Positions 34,624 through 47,165 of a stretch of 64,000 nt of DNA are shown here, one piece after another. Each line of letters begins with the position of its first letter. Within the stretch, counting starts at the first letter, position 1. The translations under genes and the position numbers were made by a program. The stretch lies in contig JARFIW010001320.1 in NCBI GenBank assembly GCA_036346225.1, forward strand, positions 1,302,001-1,366,000, written 5' to 3'. The notes under the pieces are model-generated. The model had not been told where the DNA came from and ran no database searches. It saw nothing but the letters and a program-made list of their open reading frames with translations. This DNA is from Platerodrilus igneus (Eukaryota; Arthropoda; Insecta; Coleoptera; Lycidae).

Positions 34624-35290
34624 TACACACACACATATACACACACACACGCACACATACACACACACATACACACACACACATATATATATATTTTAGG
34701 TGACTAAAGCGGTCCAACACCACACACACCCACACACACACATACACACGCACACACACGCACACACACATACATATATATATTTTTGGGGGTTCCTTCT
34801 TTTCTTCAATTTTGTCCTTTTCTTTCGGATCTGGTGCTGTTTCGTATAGTTTTTTCCTTCCTTTGCTTCCTTTCGTTTTCCTTTCCTTTGGCTAGTTTTC
34901 TTATTATTAGTTCTCATACTGACTTGAATCAATTTTTCCGATCTACTTTCTGTGGTATGTGCTTTCTAGACCTTTTCTTATTTTCGGAAACCACAAATTA
35001 GTCGACTTTTGGCCTAGTTAGAGATTTTTTCTAAGGTTGTTCATTTAATAAAATTCTTTGTTACCACAGCTTGAAGTGCCTCAATTTTGTAGCCAGCATT
35101 CTCATCGTCCCTTGCATTCTTAATGAGATGCTTGAATAAATAATCAATTCAAGAGCTGTATGTACAAAAACCACATACAATTAAAATTGTGTATAATTCT
35201 AAACAAGTTTGATGTCTTGGAGAAGGACATTTTGTCGTGAACCTTTCCTGTTTATTGAAACGTTTTATTCCAGTGTAGAGTAATTGACGT
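34500..35290 (-). repeat. Dispersed repeat family R, copy in left arm
   Basis: Read on the minus strand it matches family R: an A-rich part encoding KKTSQRKGKRK-type basic peptide, (GT)n tracts, and GTGTTGGACCGCTTTAGTC twice around them. A further diverged copy of this stretch lies at 62,530-63,122. The 74-, 91- and 78-codon Cys/Val-rich frames here are translations of the (GT)n repeat. Confidence 0.6.
34560..34780. repeat. (CA)n microsatellites, left arm
   Basis: Two long CA tracts (about 34,560-34,690 and 34,723-34,780), with interspersed TA and CG steps, separated by a block reading TTTAGGTGACTAAAGCGGTC. The right-arm counterpart at 42,400-42,610 differs in length. Confidence 0.95.
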
Positions 35291-37920
35291 ACAGGAAAAT
35301 GATTACGATTTGGACCGGTGTATAACGGCGAGAAACATGCGGTTTATCTTCCAAAATAGGCCCTTGCAGCAAGAGCAGTCGATCTCTACAGCATCCATTC
35401 CTCAAGACGAAAAATAAATAAGGTGCCGCGGTGTGCAGATTTTTATACCGACCAATAATGCAGCGTTGTTCGGGCGTACACATTATTAACGTTTGAGTGG
35501 TAGAGTTGAGTAGTTGCATTCTTCAATCACACCAGTGTAAGGTATCGCAGAAAATAATGATTTTAGAAATTTCTTCAGTTGGCCATGCACTTATTACATT
35601 ATATACTATTGGTTGTTAATTTTTAAAACGATTCTACGCTGGTTGTACTAGACAATATCGTTTGAGCATTTGGCAAACTTGATATTTTTGTGTAATAAAC
35701 ATATTTTTATGCAAACTGCTGTACAACTAAATTTAAGACGAAAAGTCTACCTTATCATGTAGTCGAAAATTCGAGCGAAAGTTTTGAATCTATGATTACC
35801 ATCTTTACGATTCATAGCCCTCTAGGGCGTCTGGCATGGAGTCGGATACCGGCATGTCGTCCTACATACTAGCTGACATGTAGTTAGATAAGTAAAAGAA
35901 TGAGTTTTTCCGGGATGCTCCAATTTTTTTATCGACATACTGTTACAGGTTATTTTTGGCTTTAAAAAATCATTTCAAACAATACAATTATTTGCATTAG
36001 TAATTTAATGCAAAGTCCTTGATGTTATCACTGGTTGATAAGTCGAAGAATACAATCAATTTCGTGCCTTGCTTGTTGGTAATCGTGAATGAAATTGGAG
36101 GCCATTCCTTAAAAATGTTGCCTAGTGTATTTTTGTTTTGAGTGGTGTATTCCGTATAATCGTGATTGTTATTGGATTTGAGCGATCTGACTAGAGCGTG
36201 TTAATTATTAATTGGTCATTTTTGAATGTTCTAATTCGTGTTTCGGTAACCAGCCAACCTGGTGCGATCGTGGATGGTCGGTGGGACATTTGAAAGTTCG
36301 TTGTTGGACAAGAAGGTCGTAGTAGAAACGTGGTTTCAGGTATTTTTGAAAGCTGTGTTTGAGCTTTTCCAATTTGGGATTTTTATACTTGCAACTTTTA
36401 CACGAGTTTCCGTTTGGTGTATGAAGACATCGTCTGGCTTGTGGTTTAGCCGTTGGAAACTTGGACCACCCGTTTATTGAGGATTTTACGAATTTACTTT
36501 GACCGCCATTTTTGGCAGAGACTAGAGGCCGTTATAAGAAACCTTTTCTGCAGAATTATTATAACGCTCACACTTCTCTTATCATTGCTTCAATCCAGAA
36601 AAGGTAAATAAATCAAAATAATTAATTAATTTATTAATCACGAAATTTTCAAATACAGTGTTTACCTTCCTAATAATTAATTTGTGTAAGTTGCATTACA
36701 GAACTATGGCTGTTGACTTTTTCTATATATGTTTTTTATTAACAACAAAAATTTTTAATAATAACACAAAAGGGTGTTGCACCCAAACTTAGTCAGTTGT
36801 TTTAGCAAATTGTTTTCGTAGGTTTCGACCTTCGGGAAAAGATTTCAAGTTCAGGTCGCAATTAAAAGTAACCTTGCAATTGGAGTCTGTGCGTGCAGCC
36901 TGGTGGTGGCTACAAAATTCAACGCTCTCGTTGTATATTGATTGCTTGCAATTCCATTCTGTGCATCCGTATCCACCGAAGTATATTCAGGTCGCCAAGT
37001 TGAGCAGATCCTTTAGGCAAAGTAAGGTGTATTATGTAATTATAAATAGTCTTGGATCATCTTGATAAGATTGTTTTACTGTGTTGCATTTTACAATATG
37101 TATAAATGCGTATATTGAATGTAAATTCTGTAGGTACTTATAAGAAACAAGTTCAGGCGTACACCAGCTGGTTATTAGTAGATAAGGTAAGAATCGAACA
37201 AATTTGTTTTCTTCTAATGTTATACTGATTAAATATATTCGTTAAACCTGTAAGTGTTGTAAAACTTTTCTTGCGTCAACTCACTAACTTACCCCCCTTT
37301 TGTGTAGAGTTTTGTGCGGCCTCATATGAGCTAGTCGAGGGCACAATTTGGCACAATTTATAATGGCAACTACCAAGATTATCCCCTCCCAGTTATTATT
37401 ACATTGAAGGCAACTTATAAATCAAAAGTAGCCGTAACAATACGAAATGATTTTCTAATTAATTAAATTTGGTCAATTTAATGAATTCTTAGTTATATGG
37501 CGTTTAATTAAGTATAAAAGTTAGAATGGTAGAAGATACTTAGATTTATGGTTTAGGTTAATTTGGAAAGCGTATCCTTATTGCATCAAATGCTTATTAG
37601 CATCTCCATAGGTTGCAATGAGGATGTGGTGGAAGTGATATAGGTTTGGATTTTGACATTAAATAGTAAAGGTATGGTATGATGACGCCACGTGATTCTC
37701 GATTGGTAGATCTTAAAGGGTACAAAAATGTTTAGAATTGACATTAGATTTACTTATGGGGAAAATACCTGTCAAAAACCGCTTTTGTGCCAGAACGCCT
37801 ATAGCTTATCTGCTGTTACGGTTGTGAAATAAATAATTTACTCAACCAATTTGCAACCCGTAACTTTCTTACGAGATTTATTTCAAATTTTATCATACAG
37901 ACTTGACTAAATTAGATCGT

Positions 37921-38175
37921 ATTTCTTAATAATTCCTATTTAATTGTACATATATATATATATATATGCATATATATATATATGTATATATATATATGTA
38001 CATATATATATGCATATATATATATATATATATTTCTTAATAATTCCTATTTAATTGTACAATATATATATATATGCAAATATATTAATATATATATATA
38101 TATATATATGTACATATATATATATATATGCATATATATATATATATGTACAATTAAATAGGAATTATTAAGAAA
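37921..38175. repeat. AT-rich palindromic element at the inner left junction
   Basis: It starts exactly where the left arm stops with ATTTCTTAATAATTCC, TATTTAATTGTACA, then a long (TA)n/(TG)n/(CA)n run, and ends with the reverse complement (TGTACAATTAAATA, GGAATTATTAAGAAAT). The same TATTTAATTGTACA word follows the outer end of the right arm at 43,438. The whole can fold into a long hairpin. Confidence 0.75.
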
Positions 38176-39240
38176 TTATAAAGAATTATTAAGTTAAATG
38201 CAACATTGTAATTTCAAGGATAAATAAAGAAAAGCTTATAAAGTTCACAAGCAAGTTGTGAGAACGGATGTGAATACATTGTATTCCAGACGTAAGTGAT
38301 ACTGCAGGTGCAAGTCACAGACGGTTAAGAAATCGCAACTATTAGAAATTAAGATTGTTACATTGTATAACGAATAGAATAAGGAAATAAGCAGACGTGA
38401 TCTCTGTAGTTCCCACAGACATGTGAAGGGTAGGGACAACATAAATAACGCGTGAGCCCCAAATCAAATAAGCCAGTCTTGAGTATTTCAACTTTTAGAT
38501 TGTTGTTTGCTTAGGCTACTCGCCATAATTAAACTTAGAATAATTTAAAGTGTTTGTCAAAATTCCAAATGCAATTTCTGCTTTATAAATAAATTTGTTA
38601 CAAGAAGCTTTGGAAGAAAACTTTTTAAAAAGGCAGCTCCTACGGTCCAAAACGTAACTGCTGTAGCGAAAAGACATGTTACATAACTCTTATTGAAAAT
38701 ACTTGTTATATTTTAATCAATTGTTGTACAATTTTAATCAAATAACAAAGTGAAAGTACGACTATCAAAGTTTCAAAGCGATCAAATAAACCGCCCTTTT
38801 CTTCAAAATCCTCTTGGGATTTGGTTTAACTGACAGCGCTGTCTATAATTCAATTATTAAGATGGTTCAGAGTTTGAAATTAGATTTCGAGCAAAAGCTA
38901 GTATGTTCTACCATTATATAAAGCAACTCATTCAATAGAAAGTTTCCCACTTCGCCACTTCAAGCTCGCTACTATTTACCAGAAGCGTTAGAAAATGTTC
39001 TAATTAATGGAAATAGAACGCCAAGTGATTTATAGTTCAAACTGTCGATTTAATTGTTTCTTTGATTGTATTCGTTTGTGTTTATTTATAAATTTGTAGT
39101 TAATCTGTTACGCCATTTTCAACATTCACTATTATTGGTTTATTGTACGTACGGTAATAATGCGACGTGGATCGATTTGTAATAACCTGATGAAGGATGT
39201 GAATTGGGATGCGATTTTTGCAATGATTAGTGTTGTGTAG
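37921..39240. other. Spacer of the giant inverted repeat
   Basis: 1,320 bases between the arms with no recognised gene. The first 255 bases form an AT-rich hairpin sequence (separate entry). The remainder is unremarkable AT-rich DNA with one 65-codon minus frame (38,245-38,442) lacking motifs. Confidence 0.7.
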
Positions 39241-41874
39241 ACGATCTAATTTAGTCAAGTCTGTATGATAAAATTTGAAATAAATCTCGTAAGAAAGTTA
39301 CGGGTTGCAAATTGGTTGAGTAAATTATTTATTTCACAACCGTAACAGCAGATAAGCTATAGGCGTTCTGGCACAAAAGCGGTTTTTGACAGGTATTTTC
39401 CCCATAAGTAAATCTAATGTCAATTCTAAACATTTTTGTACCCTTTAAGATCTACCAATCGAGAATCACGTGGCGTCATCATACCATACCTTTACTATTT
39501 AATGTCAAAATCCAAACCTATATCACTTCCACCACATCCTCATTGCAACCTATGGAGATGCTAATAAGCATTTGATGCAATAAGGATACGCTTTCCAAAT
39601 TAACCTAAACCATAAATCTAAGTATCTTCTACCATTCTAACTTTTATACTTAATTAAACGCCATATAACTAAGAATTCATTAAATTGACCAAATTTAATT
39701 AATTAGAAAATCATTTCGTATTGTTACGGCTACTTTTGATTTATAAGTTGCCTTCAATGTAATAATAACTGGGAGGGGATAATCTTGGTAGTTGCCATTA
39801 TAAATTGTGCCAAATTGTGCCCTCGACTAGCTTATATGAGGCCGCACAAAACTCTACACAAAAGAGGGGTAAGTTAGTGAGTTGACGCAAGAAAAGTTTT
39901 ACAACACTTACAGGTTTAACGAATATATTTAATCAGTATAACATTAGAAGAAAACAAATTTGTTCGATTCTTACCTTATCTACTAATAACCAGCTGGTGT
40001 ACGCCTGAACTTGTTTCTTATAAGTACCTACAGAATTTACATTCAATATACGCATTTATACATATTGTAAAATGCAACACAGTAAAACAATCTTATCAAG
40101 ATGATACAAGACTATTTATAATTACATAATACACCTTACTTTGCCTAAAGGATCTACTCAACTTGGCGACCTGAATATACTTCGGTGGATACGGATGCAC
40201 AGAATGGAATTGCAAGCAATCAATATACAACGAGAGCGTTGAATTTTGTAGCCACCACCAGGCTGCACGCACAGACTCCAATTGCAAGGTTACTTTTAAT
40301 TGCGACCTGAACTTGAAATCTTTTCCCGAAGGTCGAAACCTACGAAAACAATTTGCTAAAACAACTGACTAAGTTTGGGTGCAACACCCTTTTGTGTTAT
40401 TATTAAAAAAATTTTGTTGTTAATAAAAAACATATATAGAAAAAGTCAACAGCCATAGTTCTGTAATGCAACTTACACAAATTAATTATTAGGAAGGTAA
40501 ACACTGTATTTGAAAATTTCGTGATTAATAAATTAATTAATTATTTTGATTTATTTACCTTTTCTGGATTGAAGCAATGATAAGAGAAGTGTGAGCGTTA
40601 TAATAATTCTGCAGAAAAGGTTTCTTATAACGGCCTCTAGTCTCTGCCAAAAATGGCGGTCAAAGTAAATTCGTAAAATCCTCAATAAACGGGTGGTCCA
40701 AGTTTCCAACGGCTAAACCACAAGCCAGACGATGTCTTCATACACCAAACGGAAACTCGTGTAAAAGTTGCAAGTATAAAAATCCCAAATTAGAAAAGCT
40801 CAAACACAGCTTTCAAAAATACCTGAAACCACGTTTCTACTACGACCTTCTTGTCCAACAACGAACTTTCAAATGTCCCACCGACCATCCACGATCGCAC
40901 CAGGTTGGCTGGTTACCGAAACACGAATTAGAACATTCAAAAATGACCAATTAATAATTAACACGCTCTAGTCAGATCGCTCAAATCCAATAACAATCAC
41001 GATTATACGGAATACACCACTCAAAACAAAAATACACTAGGCAACATTTTTAAGGAATGGCCTCCAATTTCATTCACGATTACCAACAAGCAAGGCACGA
41101 AATTGATTGTATTCTTCGACTTATCAACCAGTGATAACATCAAGGACTTTGCATTAAATTACTAATGCAAATAATTGTATTGTTTGAAATGATTTTTTAA
41201 AGCCAAAAATAACCTGTAACAGTATGTCGATAAAAAAATTGGAGCATCCCGGAAAAACTCATTCTTTTACTTATCTAACTACATGTCAGCTAGTATGTAG
41301 GACGACATGCCGGTATCCGACTCCATGCCAGACGCCCTAGAGGGCTATGAATCGTAAAGATGGTAATCATAGATTCAAAACTTTCGCTCGAATTTTCGAC
41401 TACATGATAAGGTAGACTTTTCGTCTTAGATTTAGTTGTACAGCAGTTTGCATAAAAAGATGTTTATTACACAAAAATATCAAGTTTGCCAAATGCTCAA
41501 ACGATATTGTCTAGTACAACCAGCGTAGAATCGTTTTAAAAATTAACAACCAATAGTATATAATGTAATAAGTGCATGGCCAACTGAAGAAATTTCTAAA
41601 ATCATTATTTTCTGCGATACCTTATACTGGTGTGATTGAAGAATGCAACTACTCAACTCTACCACTCAAACGTTAATAATGTGTACGCCCGAACAACGTT
41701 GCATTATTGGTCGGTATAAAAATCTGCACACCGCGGCACCTTATTTATTTTTCGTCTTGAGGAATGGATGCTGTAGAGATCGACTGCTCTTGCTGCAAGG
41801 GCCTATTTTGGAAGATAAACCGCATGTTTCTCGCCGTTATACACCGGTCCAAATCGTAATCATTTTCCTGTACG

Positions 41875-42549
41875 TCAATTACTCTACACTGGAATAAAAC
41901 GTTTCAATAAACAGGAAAGGTTCACGACAAAATGTCCTTCTCCAAGACATCAAACTTGTTTAGAATTATACACAATTTTAATTGTATGTGGTTTTTGTAC
42001 ATACAGCTCTTGAATTGATTATTTATTCAAGCATCTCATTAAGAATGCAAGGGGACGATGAGAATGCTGGCTACAAAAATTGAGGCACTTCAAGCTGTGG
42101 TAACAAAGAATTTTATTAAATGAACAACCTTAGAAAAAAATCTCTAACTAGGCCAAAAAGTCGACTAATTTGTGGTTTCCGAAAATAAGAAAAAGGTCTA
42201 GAAAGCACATACCACAGAAAGTAGATCGGAAAAATTGATTCAAGTCAGTATGAGAACTAATAATAAGAAAACTAGCCAAAGGAAAGGAAAACGAAAGGGA
42301 AGCAAAAGGAAGGAAAAAAACCTATACGAAACAGCACCAGATCCGAAAGAAAAGGACAAAATTGAAGAAAAGAAGGAACCCCCAAAAATATATATATGTA
42401 TGTGTGTGTGCGTGTGTGTGCGTGTGTATGTGTGTGTGTGGGTGTGTGTGGTGTTGGACCGCTTTAGTCACCTAAAATATATATGTATGTGTGTGTGTGT
42501 ATGTGTGTGTGTATGTGTGTGCGTGTGTGTGTGTATATGTGTGTGTGTA

Positions 42550-42602
<53 letters not shown>

Positions 42603-42665
42603 GTGTGTGGTGTTGGACCGCTTTAGTCATCTTCTCTTACGACAGACAGACTATAAATTTTACGT
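41875..42665 (+). repeat. Dispersed repeat family R, copy in right arm
   Basis: Mirror of the left-arm copy. The 158-codon frame at 42,235-42,711 begins with a Lys/Arg-rich segment (SQRKGKRKGSKRKEK) and then reads through (GT)n as Val/Cys repeats. This is a repeat translation, not a gene. Confidence 0.6.
42400..42612. repeat. (GT)n microsatellites, right arm
   Basis: Two GT tracts around GTGTTGGACCGCTTTAGTC, mirroring 34,560-34,780. Confidence 0.95.
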
Positions 42666-43446
42666 TACTTTAAATAAAAGTATTCCATATTTTAAGTACA
42701 CGCGTACTTAAAGATTTCTTAAGTCGATTATTTGATGTAATTATTAGTGTAACACTTGAAGTTCCTACCAGACATCGAGTAAATAAGTGATAAGTGAATT
42801 ACCGGTACCGCATTCCAATAATGCGTGTTTTAACTTGTTTGTTTCTATATTTAAATTAAAAGTCCAGTATTTTATAAATTTGATATTAATAGTAATTAGC
42901 TTGTTTAAATTTAAAATTCGATTTGGCGGTTTAAAATTTAAACAAAGAAATGCAGTTTTTTATGGTAAATCTTAATGGAAGTATTTTTATTGAGCTAGCG
43001 TTTCTATTTTGTCTTAGTTGTCATTTTAACATTTAGTGTTTATTTTATTTTTGTTAAATTTGAAGTTTAATTTCGCGGTTTGAAATTTAAATAAATAAAT
43101 TCAGGGTTGTTTACGGTTCGTCTTTAACACAAGTATTTTTATTGGGCCAAAGTCTGTTTCGCTGTCGCTGATATTTGTAACGTTTGGAAATTTATCTTAT
43201 CTTTACTTTCTTTTAGCGTCGTAACGGTCAGGTCATTTTCTGAGGTACGTTTTGGTTGGTTGTTCTTTTGTCATTAGCTTTGTCAGCATGGTGTTGCACC
43301 GAGACGAAGAGCCGTTGCCGAGGAGGAAGAATGGTGATCGGTTGGAGTCTGTTAGGTCGGAGGCTGGGGGCGCTATAAGGGAAAAGAGCTTAAGGTCACA
43401 TTGACGTACGTTATGATAGGGTCGCAGAAGGCGGTTCCTATTTAAT

Positions 43447-43584
<138 letters not shown>

Positions 43585-45424
43585 TGCTGTGATAAAAGCT
43601 TGTTTAAGGGTGTATTGTATAGCGAAGGTCGTGCAGTAACCATAAATTACGATAGGAAGCAGAAAACTGCATTTATTTAGTAGAAAATTTAATAATTCTT
43701 ATATTATGTAAATAGTAAGCATTTAGCACCCTGTATATAGAGCATAATTAGTTTTAAGCGGCGCAAATAAACACATCCTATAACAATAGGATGCATATTT
43801 AGCATAGAAATAAGTAATTCATACATTAGGTAAATGACAAGTATTTAACACCCAGTATATAAAGCTTTATGAATTTTAAGTAATGCAAATAACGATATTT
43901 TTCAGTAAAAGCCCGCGTATTTAGAAGAATGATAATAAATGTAATTAAACACGCATTCAAAAGGGTTCTAATTAGTTATAATATAATACGGAGAAAAGAG
44001 ATAAAACTTAAAAAAGCGTTGTGTAAGTGCGTAGAAACAATCAATATTTTTGATAAGAAAATGCAGTTCAAAGATACGTAAATAAATAAAAATAGACGAA
44101 AGTAAAATTCAAATTACATCATGTATTTTTGTATAATATGGAAAACGCGATTATTTACTCAAAACAACGTATGGTCTGATAACGAAGTATCTATAAGCAA
44201 ATAACCATTACCCGGAAAACCAAGTATATTACATCAGAAAACCACTTCAAGTGCAGGAAATACAAAGACCTCATTGGTTAAGATAAGCGACAGACTTGGT
44301 GAAAACCCAACCCACATCCAAGTGGGTTGAGCCTATATTAACAGCGAGAATGATAAGAGAGCTCAGTTTTAACTTAAGGAGGCCAAGCTGCGATACTCTG
44401 TACCTAAAAGTCACGCGTAATAACATAATAGTGAAAATAGATAATGACAAGTAAGTACTACAAATAGAAAGATTTCTTTTGCCTATTAACGTGAGTAGAA
44501 TTTGGGGTAATTTATTTAAACTAATAAGATGATAATAGGGCTCCAAATGGGTGTATAATCCTGATCCGAGTGGATAGATATAAGAATCCGAGTGTATGGA
44601 CAATCCTAGTTGTTCAATAATGATTCAAATGTGTGTATAATTCTAATCCTAATTGGATGATAATAATTCTGAATTGATGTTGGTTGATAATGGATGGTAT
44701 AATAATTTAAATGCATGGAAGATTCTAATTAAGGGTATAATATTTCAAATGTATGGATAATTCGAATATGGGGATGTTTTAAATGGATTAATGTAATACT
44801 TCAAAGCAGCGTCGACGATTTTGATATAATTTTGAGTTGCGAGAAAATAAAGAAGCAAGAAATAATTTATGGAAAAACAAGGGGTTCAACGAAGCAGAGC
44901 AGGTCAGATCTTATTAGTTTTAAGGTATTTTTTTTCTATTTTTAAATTTTATTACTGAATTTATTCAATTATATAAACTTGTGTAACAGAGTCAACAACA
45001 AACTTTGCATACGTTAAAAGTACGTAATTTTAAAAGGGGTTTAGAACGTTCCAGGCTTCTTTGATAAAAAGGGCAGTTTTTGGTGACTGGATTGATTGCA
45101 AAGTATATAAATTTTGTGGTAAATGATACATATGATATTGATTGATTGAAGGGTGTATTTTAATAATTTCAAAACTTGTACATAATATTTCTCTTCATTA
45201 TATGAAATTAATTGACTTCATTTTATAATTCAAACAAAGAGGTAATCAGAAAGGGGTGAAGAAGAAAAAATTGATCATCGTAACGTTGTGCACTCTGTGT
45301 AGAATAATAAAAGCAAACCGTACAGGATAATAATATTAGTGAGATTTAGAGTTTGATTGGAAAACACAGGGAGGTAGAGTTATAGTATAGGACGCCATTG
45401 ACACCGAGTACGGCGTAATCATAT
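43585..45424 (+). mobile_element. LTR-like repeat, copy D
   Basis: About 1.84 kb bounded by (TA)n on both sides. The 5' end TTGCTGTGATAAAAGC and following text resemble the start of copy C at 50,042 and the end-word of other copies. There is loose similarity in the CACCCTGTATATAGAGC region. No coding domain is seen; the 110-codon minus frame at 44,271-44,603 has no motif. A run of degenerate ATAAT-TCTAAT-GTGTAT words occurs at 44,530-44,790. The family link is weaker than for A, B and C. Confidence 0.4.

Positions 45425-45456
<32 letters not shown>
45425..45456. repeat. (TA)n microsatellite
   Basis: TA tract between copy D and block E. Confidence 0.9.
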
Positions 45457-45460
<4 letters not shown>

Positions 45461-45809
45461 TTACCCCCTCCTTCTTTTTATTTACTTTTTACTTTACTTT
45501 AAAAAATGTGCACACCTAATGCACTCCCCGTACTTGCACCGTTTGGTTGGTTCTTTTATTAAATATTTATTGCAATGCCTCGACTCTATAAAACTCTTAA
45601 TCTCAGGGTATTCAAACTACTTATAGTGGATTCCGTTATAAGTAGATGTGCTACGTCCAACCAAAGTGCACTCTTTTGTTTTACTACTAAAATTGCTACT
45701 CTACTTTTGTATATGCCAAAATTTCTAATTAGATCAAAGTTACTATGTGCCAAATTAAATTACAACCAAAATTTGTATGACTAATTTTGACGTATTAAAG
45801 AATATGATT

Positions 45810-46073
45810 TTAAACACTCACCTGGTCTATACTCCGTTGATGCCTCGCTGAATCCTGGCACAAAATCCTAATTACCGTATACGTCTTCACAATGATGCTC
45901 TTGAATTTCCGTGGTGTCCAGGTGTCCTCGAATTTTAACTGTTCCCCAATATCTGAAATGATTAACCCAAATTTAGAATTTAGAAAATACCGTGTTACAA
46001 CTTCCCCTGTACTAATCTCCAACTCGTATCCTTGTTTCCGCTCAATGCTCCTGCTGTCTTTAACCCGCTCCAA
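45810..46073 (-). pseudogene. Conserved unknown coding remnant in block E
   Basis: An 87-codon minus frame. Its translation aligns with the minus strand of 52,640-52,890 in block G: KFGLIISD against KFGSFISD, and EDTWTPRKFKSIIV against KDTWRRDGKFKEIV. A shifted frame then gives YGN-x-DFVPGFSEASTE against YGDEDFEPAVREASNE. Conservation of protein at low DNA similarity suggests real coding history. The segment ends at CAGGTGAGT, a consensus splice donor also present in G. I do not recognise the family; a retroelement gag or accessory protein or a host exon are both possible. Confidence 0.5.
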
Positions 46074-46290
46074 TATCTAACTTTTAATCTATATAACCAC
46101 TCGATGACCTTCTAACTTTTAACCACACTCCAATATCCAACTTCTAATCTGTATAACCACTCTCGATGACCTTCTAACTTTGAACCACACTCCAATATCC
46201 AACTTCTAATCTGTATAACCACTCTCGATAACCTTCTACCTTTAAGACCACTCTCCAAATCCAATTTCTAATCGTCGCACAATCACTACT
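46068..46290. repeat. Minisatellite, about 62-base unit, 3.5 copies
   Basis: CTCCAATATC recurs at 46,068, 46,128, 46,190 and (as CTCCAAAT) 46,253, with TCTAATCT-x-TATAACCACTC between. Block G has a 60-base minisatellite at the equivalent place. Confidence 0.85.
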
Positions 46291-47029
46291 ATTCCCTTTA
46301 TAATTCCTATGCTTGTATCTTTTACCACTTTTCAATTAAACTCATTTTAAACAATTACTTTTATTTTCCTTTTCAAAATATCTGAATACAAATTAGCACA
46401 GCTCTGAAAACACGTCTTTTACAAAATTGGTTCGAAAATAAACTGCTTTGTTTACTCTCTAAGGCGACCATGTTAATTCTCTACTAGCCCACTACATCTT
46501 AAAGTTCATCACAAATAGTCAAGTCCGTGTCGCACATACCAAAGTTCATGTCTTTTATACAGTTTCATAATCACACTAAATTCTAATATATGTCCTAAAT
46601 CTTTACATTCAACCAATCACATTTTACGATGTTTTAACTAATAATTTTGGGTTTACAAATATTGTCCAAAAGTTGATTCTATAGAAAATGAAACCAAAAT
46701 AATTTACCCTTGACCCTGGATGCATGTTGATAGTGAACATTCACAGACGCATCCGGCTTTTGGACGGCAAATGTACTTTCAAAGGCTTTTAAAATTCAAC
46801 TCGGTATAAACCCTTGAGCATTTCACATCTTACTACGCCACTTAGTCATTTTAAACTTGCCTTTTGGCACTGAATTTCAACTACTATATTTGAATGGTAT
46901 TTTAGTGTACATAAAATACGGCAAACATACATTTTTAAGTATATGTGATCGATTATGTGGATTATTTTTGTTTGGCATATACTATCTTGTACTAAACAAC
47001 CCTTATAACTCTTAGTAGCTCCCTTAGAC

Positions 47030-47033
<4 letters not shown>

Positions 47034-47073
<40 letters not shown>
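47034..47073. repeat. (TA)n microsatellite
   Basis: About 20 TA units between block E and copy F. It is followed by TTGCTGTGTTTCC. Confidence 0.9.
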
Positions 47074-47074
<1 letters not shown>

Positions 47075-47075
<1 letters not shown>

Positions 47076-47165
47076 CTGTGTTTCCTCAGTATATGCTCGT
47101 TGTAACGCCTCCAACTCATATCCCACAAATTGGGTGCCATAAAAATGCCGTGTTCCTCTTATTTG
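47075..47165 (-). promoter_or_regulatory. Terminal module with primer-binding-site-like motif (copy F)
   Basis: The minus strand reads GAGGAACACGGCA, then TGGCACCCAATTTGTGGG, then about 50 bases to GGAAACACAGCAA(TA)n. The middle word is a diverged match to the tRNA-Lys type primer-binding site (TGGCGCCCAACGTGGGGC). Homologous modules are at 52,145-52,230 and 58,565-58,651. Confidence 0.4.

Larger units (their letters stand above)
33731..37920 (+). repeat. Giant inverted repeat, left arm (about 4.19 kb)
   Basis: It reads as the near-perfect reverse complement of 39,241-43,435. The outer edge is AACCGCCTTCTGCGACCC here against GGGTCGCAGAAGGCGGTT at 43,418-43,435. The inner edge is CTAAATTAGATCGT at 37,920 against ACGATCTAATTTAG at 39,241. 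An 84-codon frame (35,265-35,519, -) is identical in the right arm (41,643-41,897, +), and a 63-codon frame (36,874-37,065) differs by one residue. None of these frames has a known motif. Differences are rare substitutions, homopolymer indels and (CA)n length. Confidence 0.95.
39241..43435 (-). repeat. Giant inverted repeat, right arm (about 4.19 kb)
   Basis: Reverse complement of 33,731-37,920. It ends inside the GC-rich pocket and joins directly to CCTATTTAATTGTACA(TA)n. A 38-codon frame at 43,288-43,404 (MVLHRDEEPLPRRK...) has no known motif. One arm or the other has single-base changes and homopolymer length changes; for example, an 83-codon-type frame at 36,262-36,480 in the left arm is disrupted here. 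Confidence 0.95.
45457..47033 (-). mobile_element. Block E: unclassified element fragment shared with block G
   Basis: About 1.58 kb bounded by (TA)n. Its first 850 bases are homologous to 52,310-53,200 (block G), including ATGCCTCGACT, TCTCAGGGTA and TTTGTATATGCCAAA words. On the minus strand it carries a coding remnant, a splice-donor-like GTGAGT and a minisatellite. A minus-strand ATG frame (47,031-46,846) starts right next to the (TA)n, as a gag start might, but I cannot identify it. Confidence 0.5.

Noticed and set aside
34458..34932. Cys/Val-rich frames on the minus strand
   Set aside because: Translations of (GT)n microsatellites, not proteins. The same applies to 42,235-42,711 and 61,445-61,654.
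35265..35519. 84-codon frame identical in both palindrome arms, as a conserved gene
   Set aside because: Identity reflects near-identical DNA of the arms, not selection; no known motif.
39188..39210. Hammerhead core at CCTGATGAAGGATGTGAA in the palindrome spacer
   Set aside because: No stem II pairing and no GAAAC cleavage arm follow.
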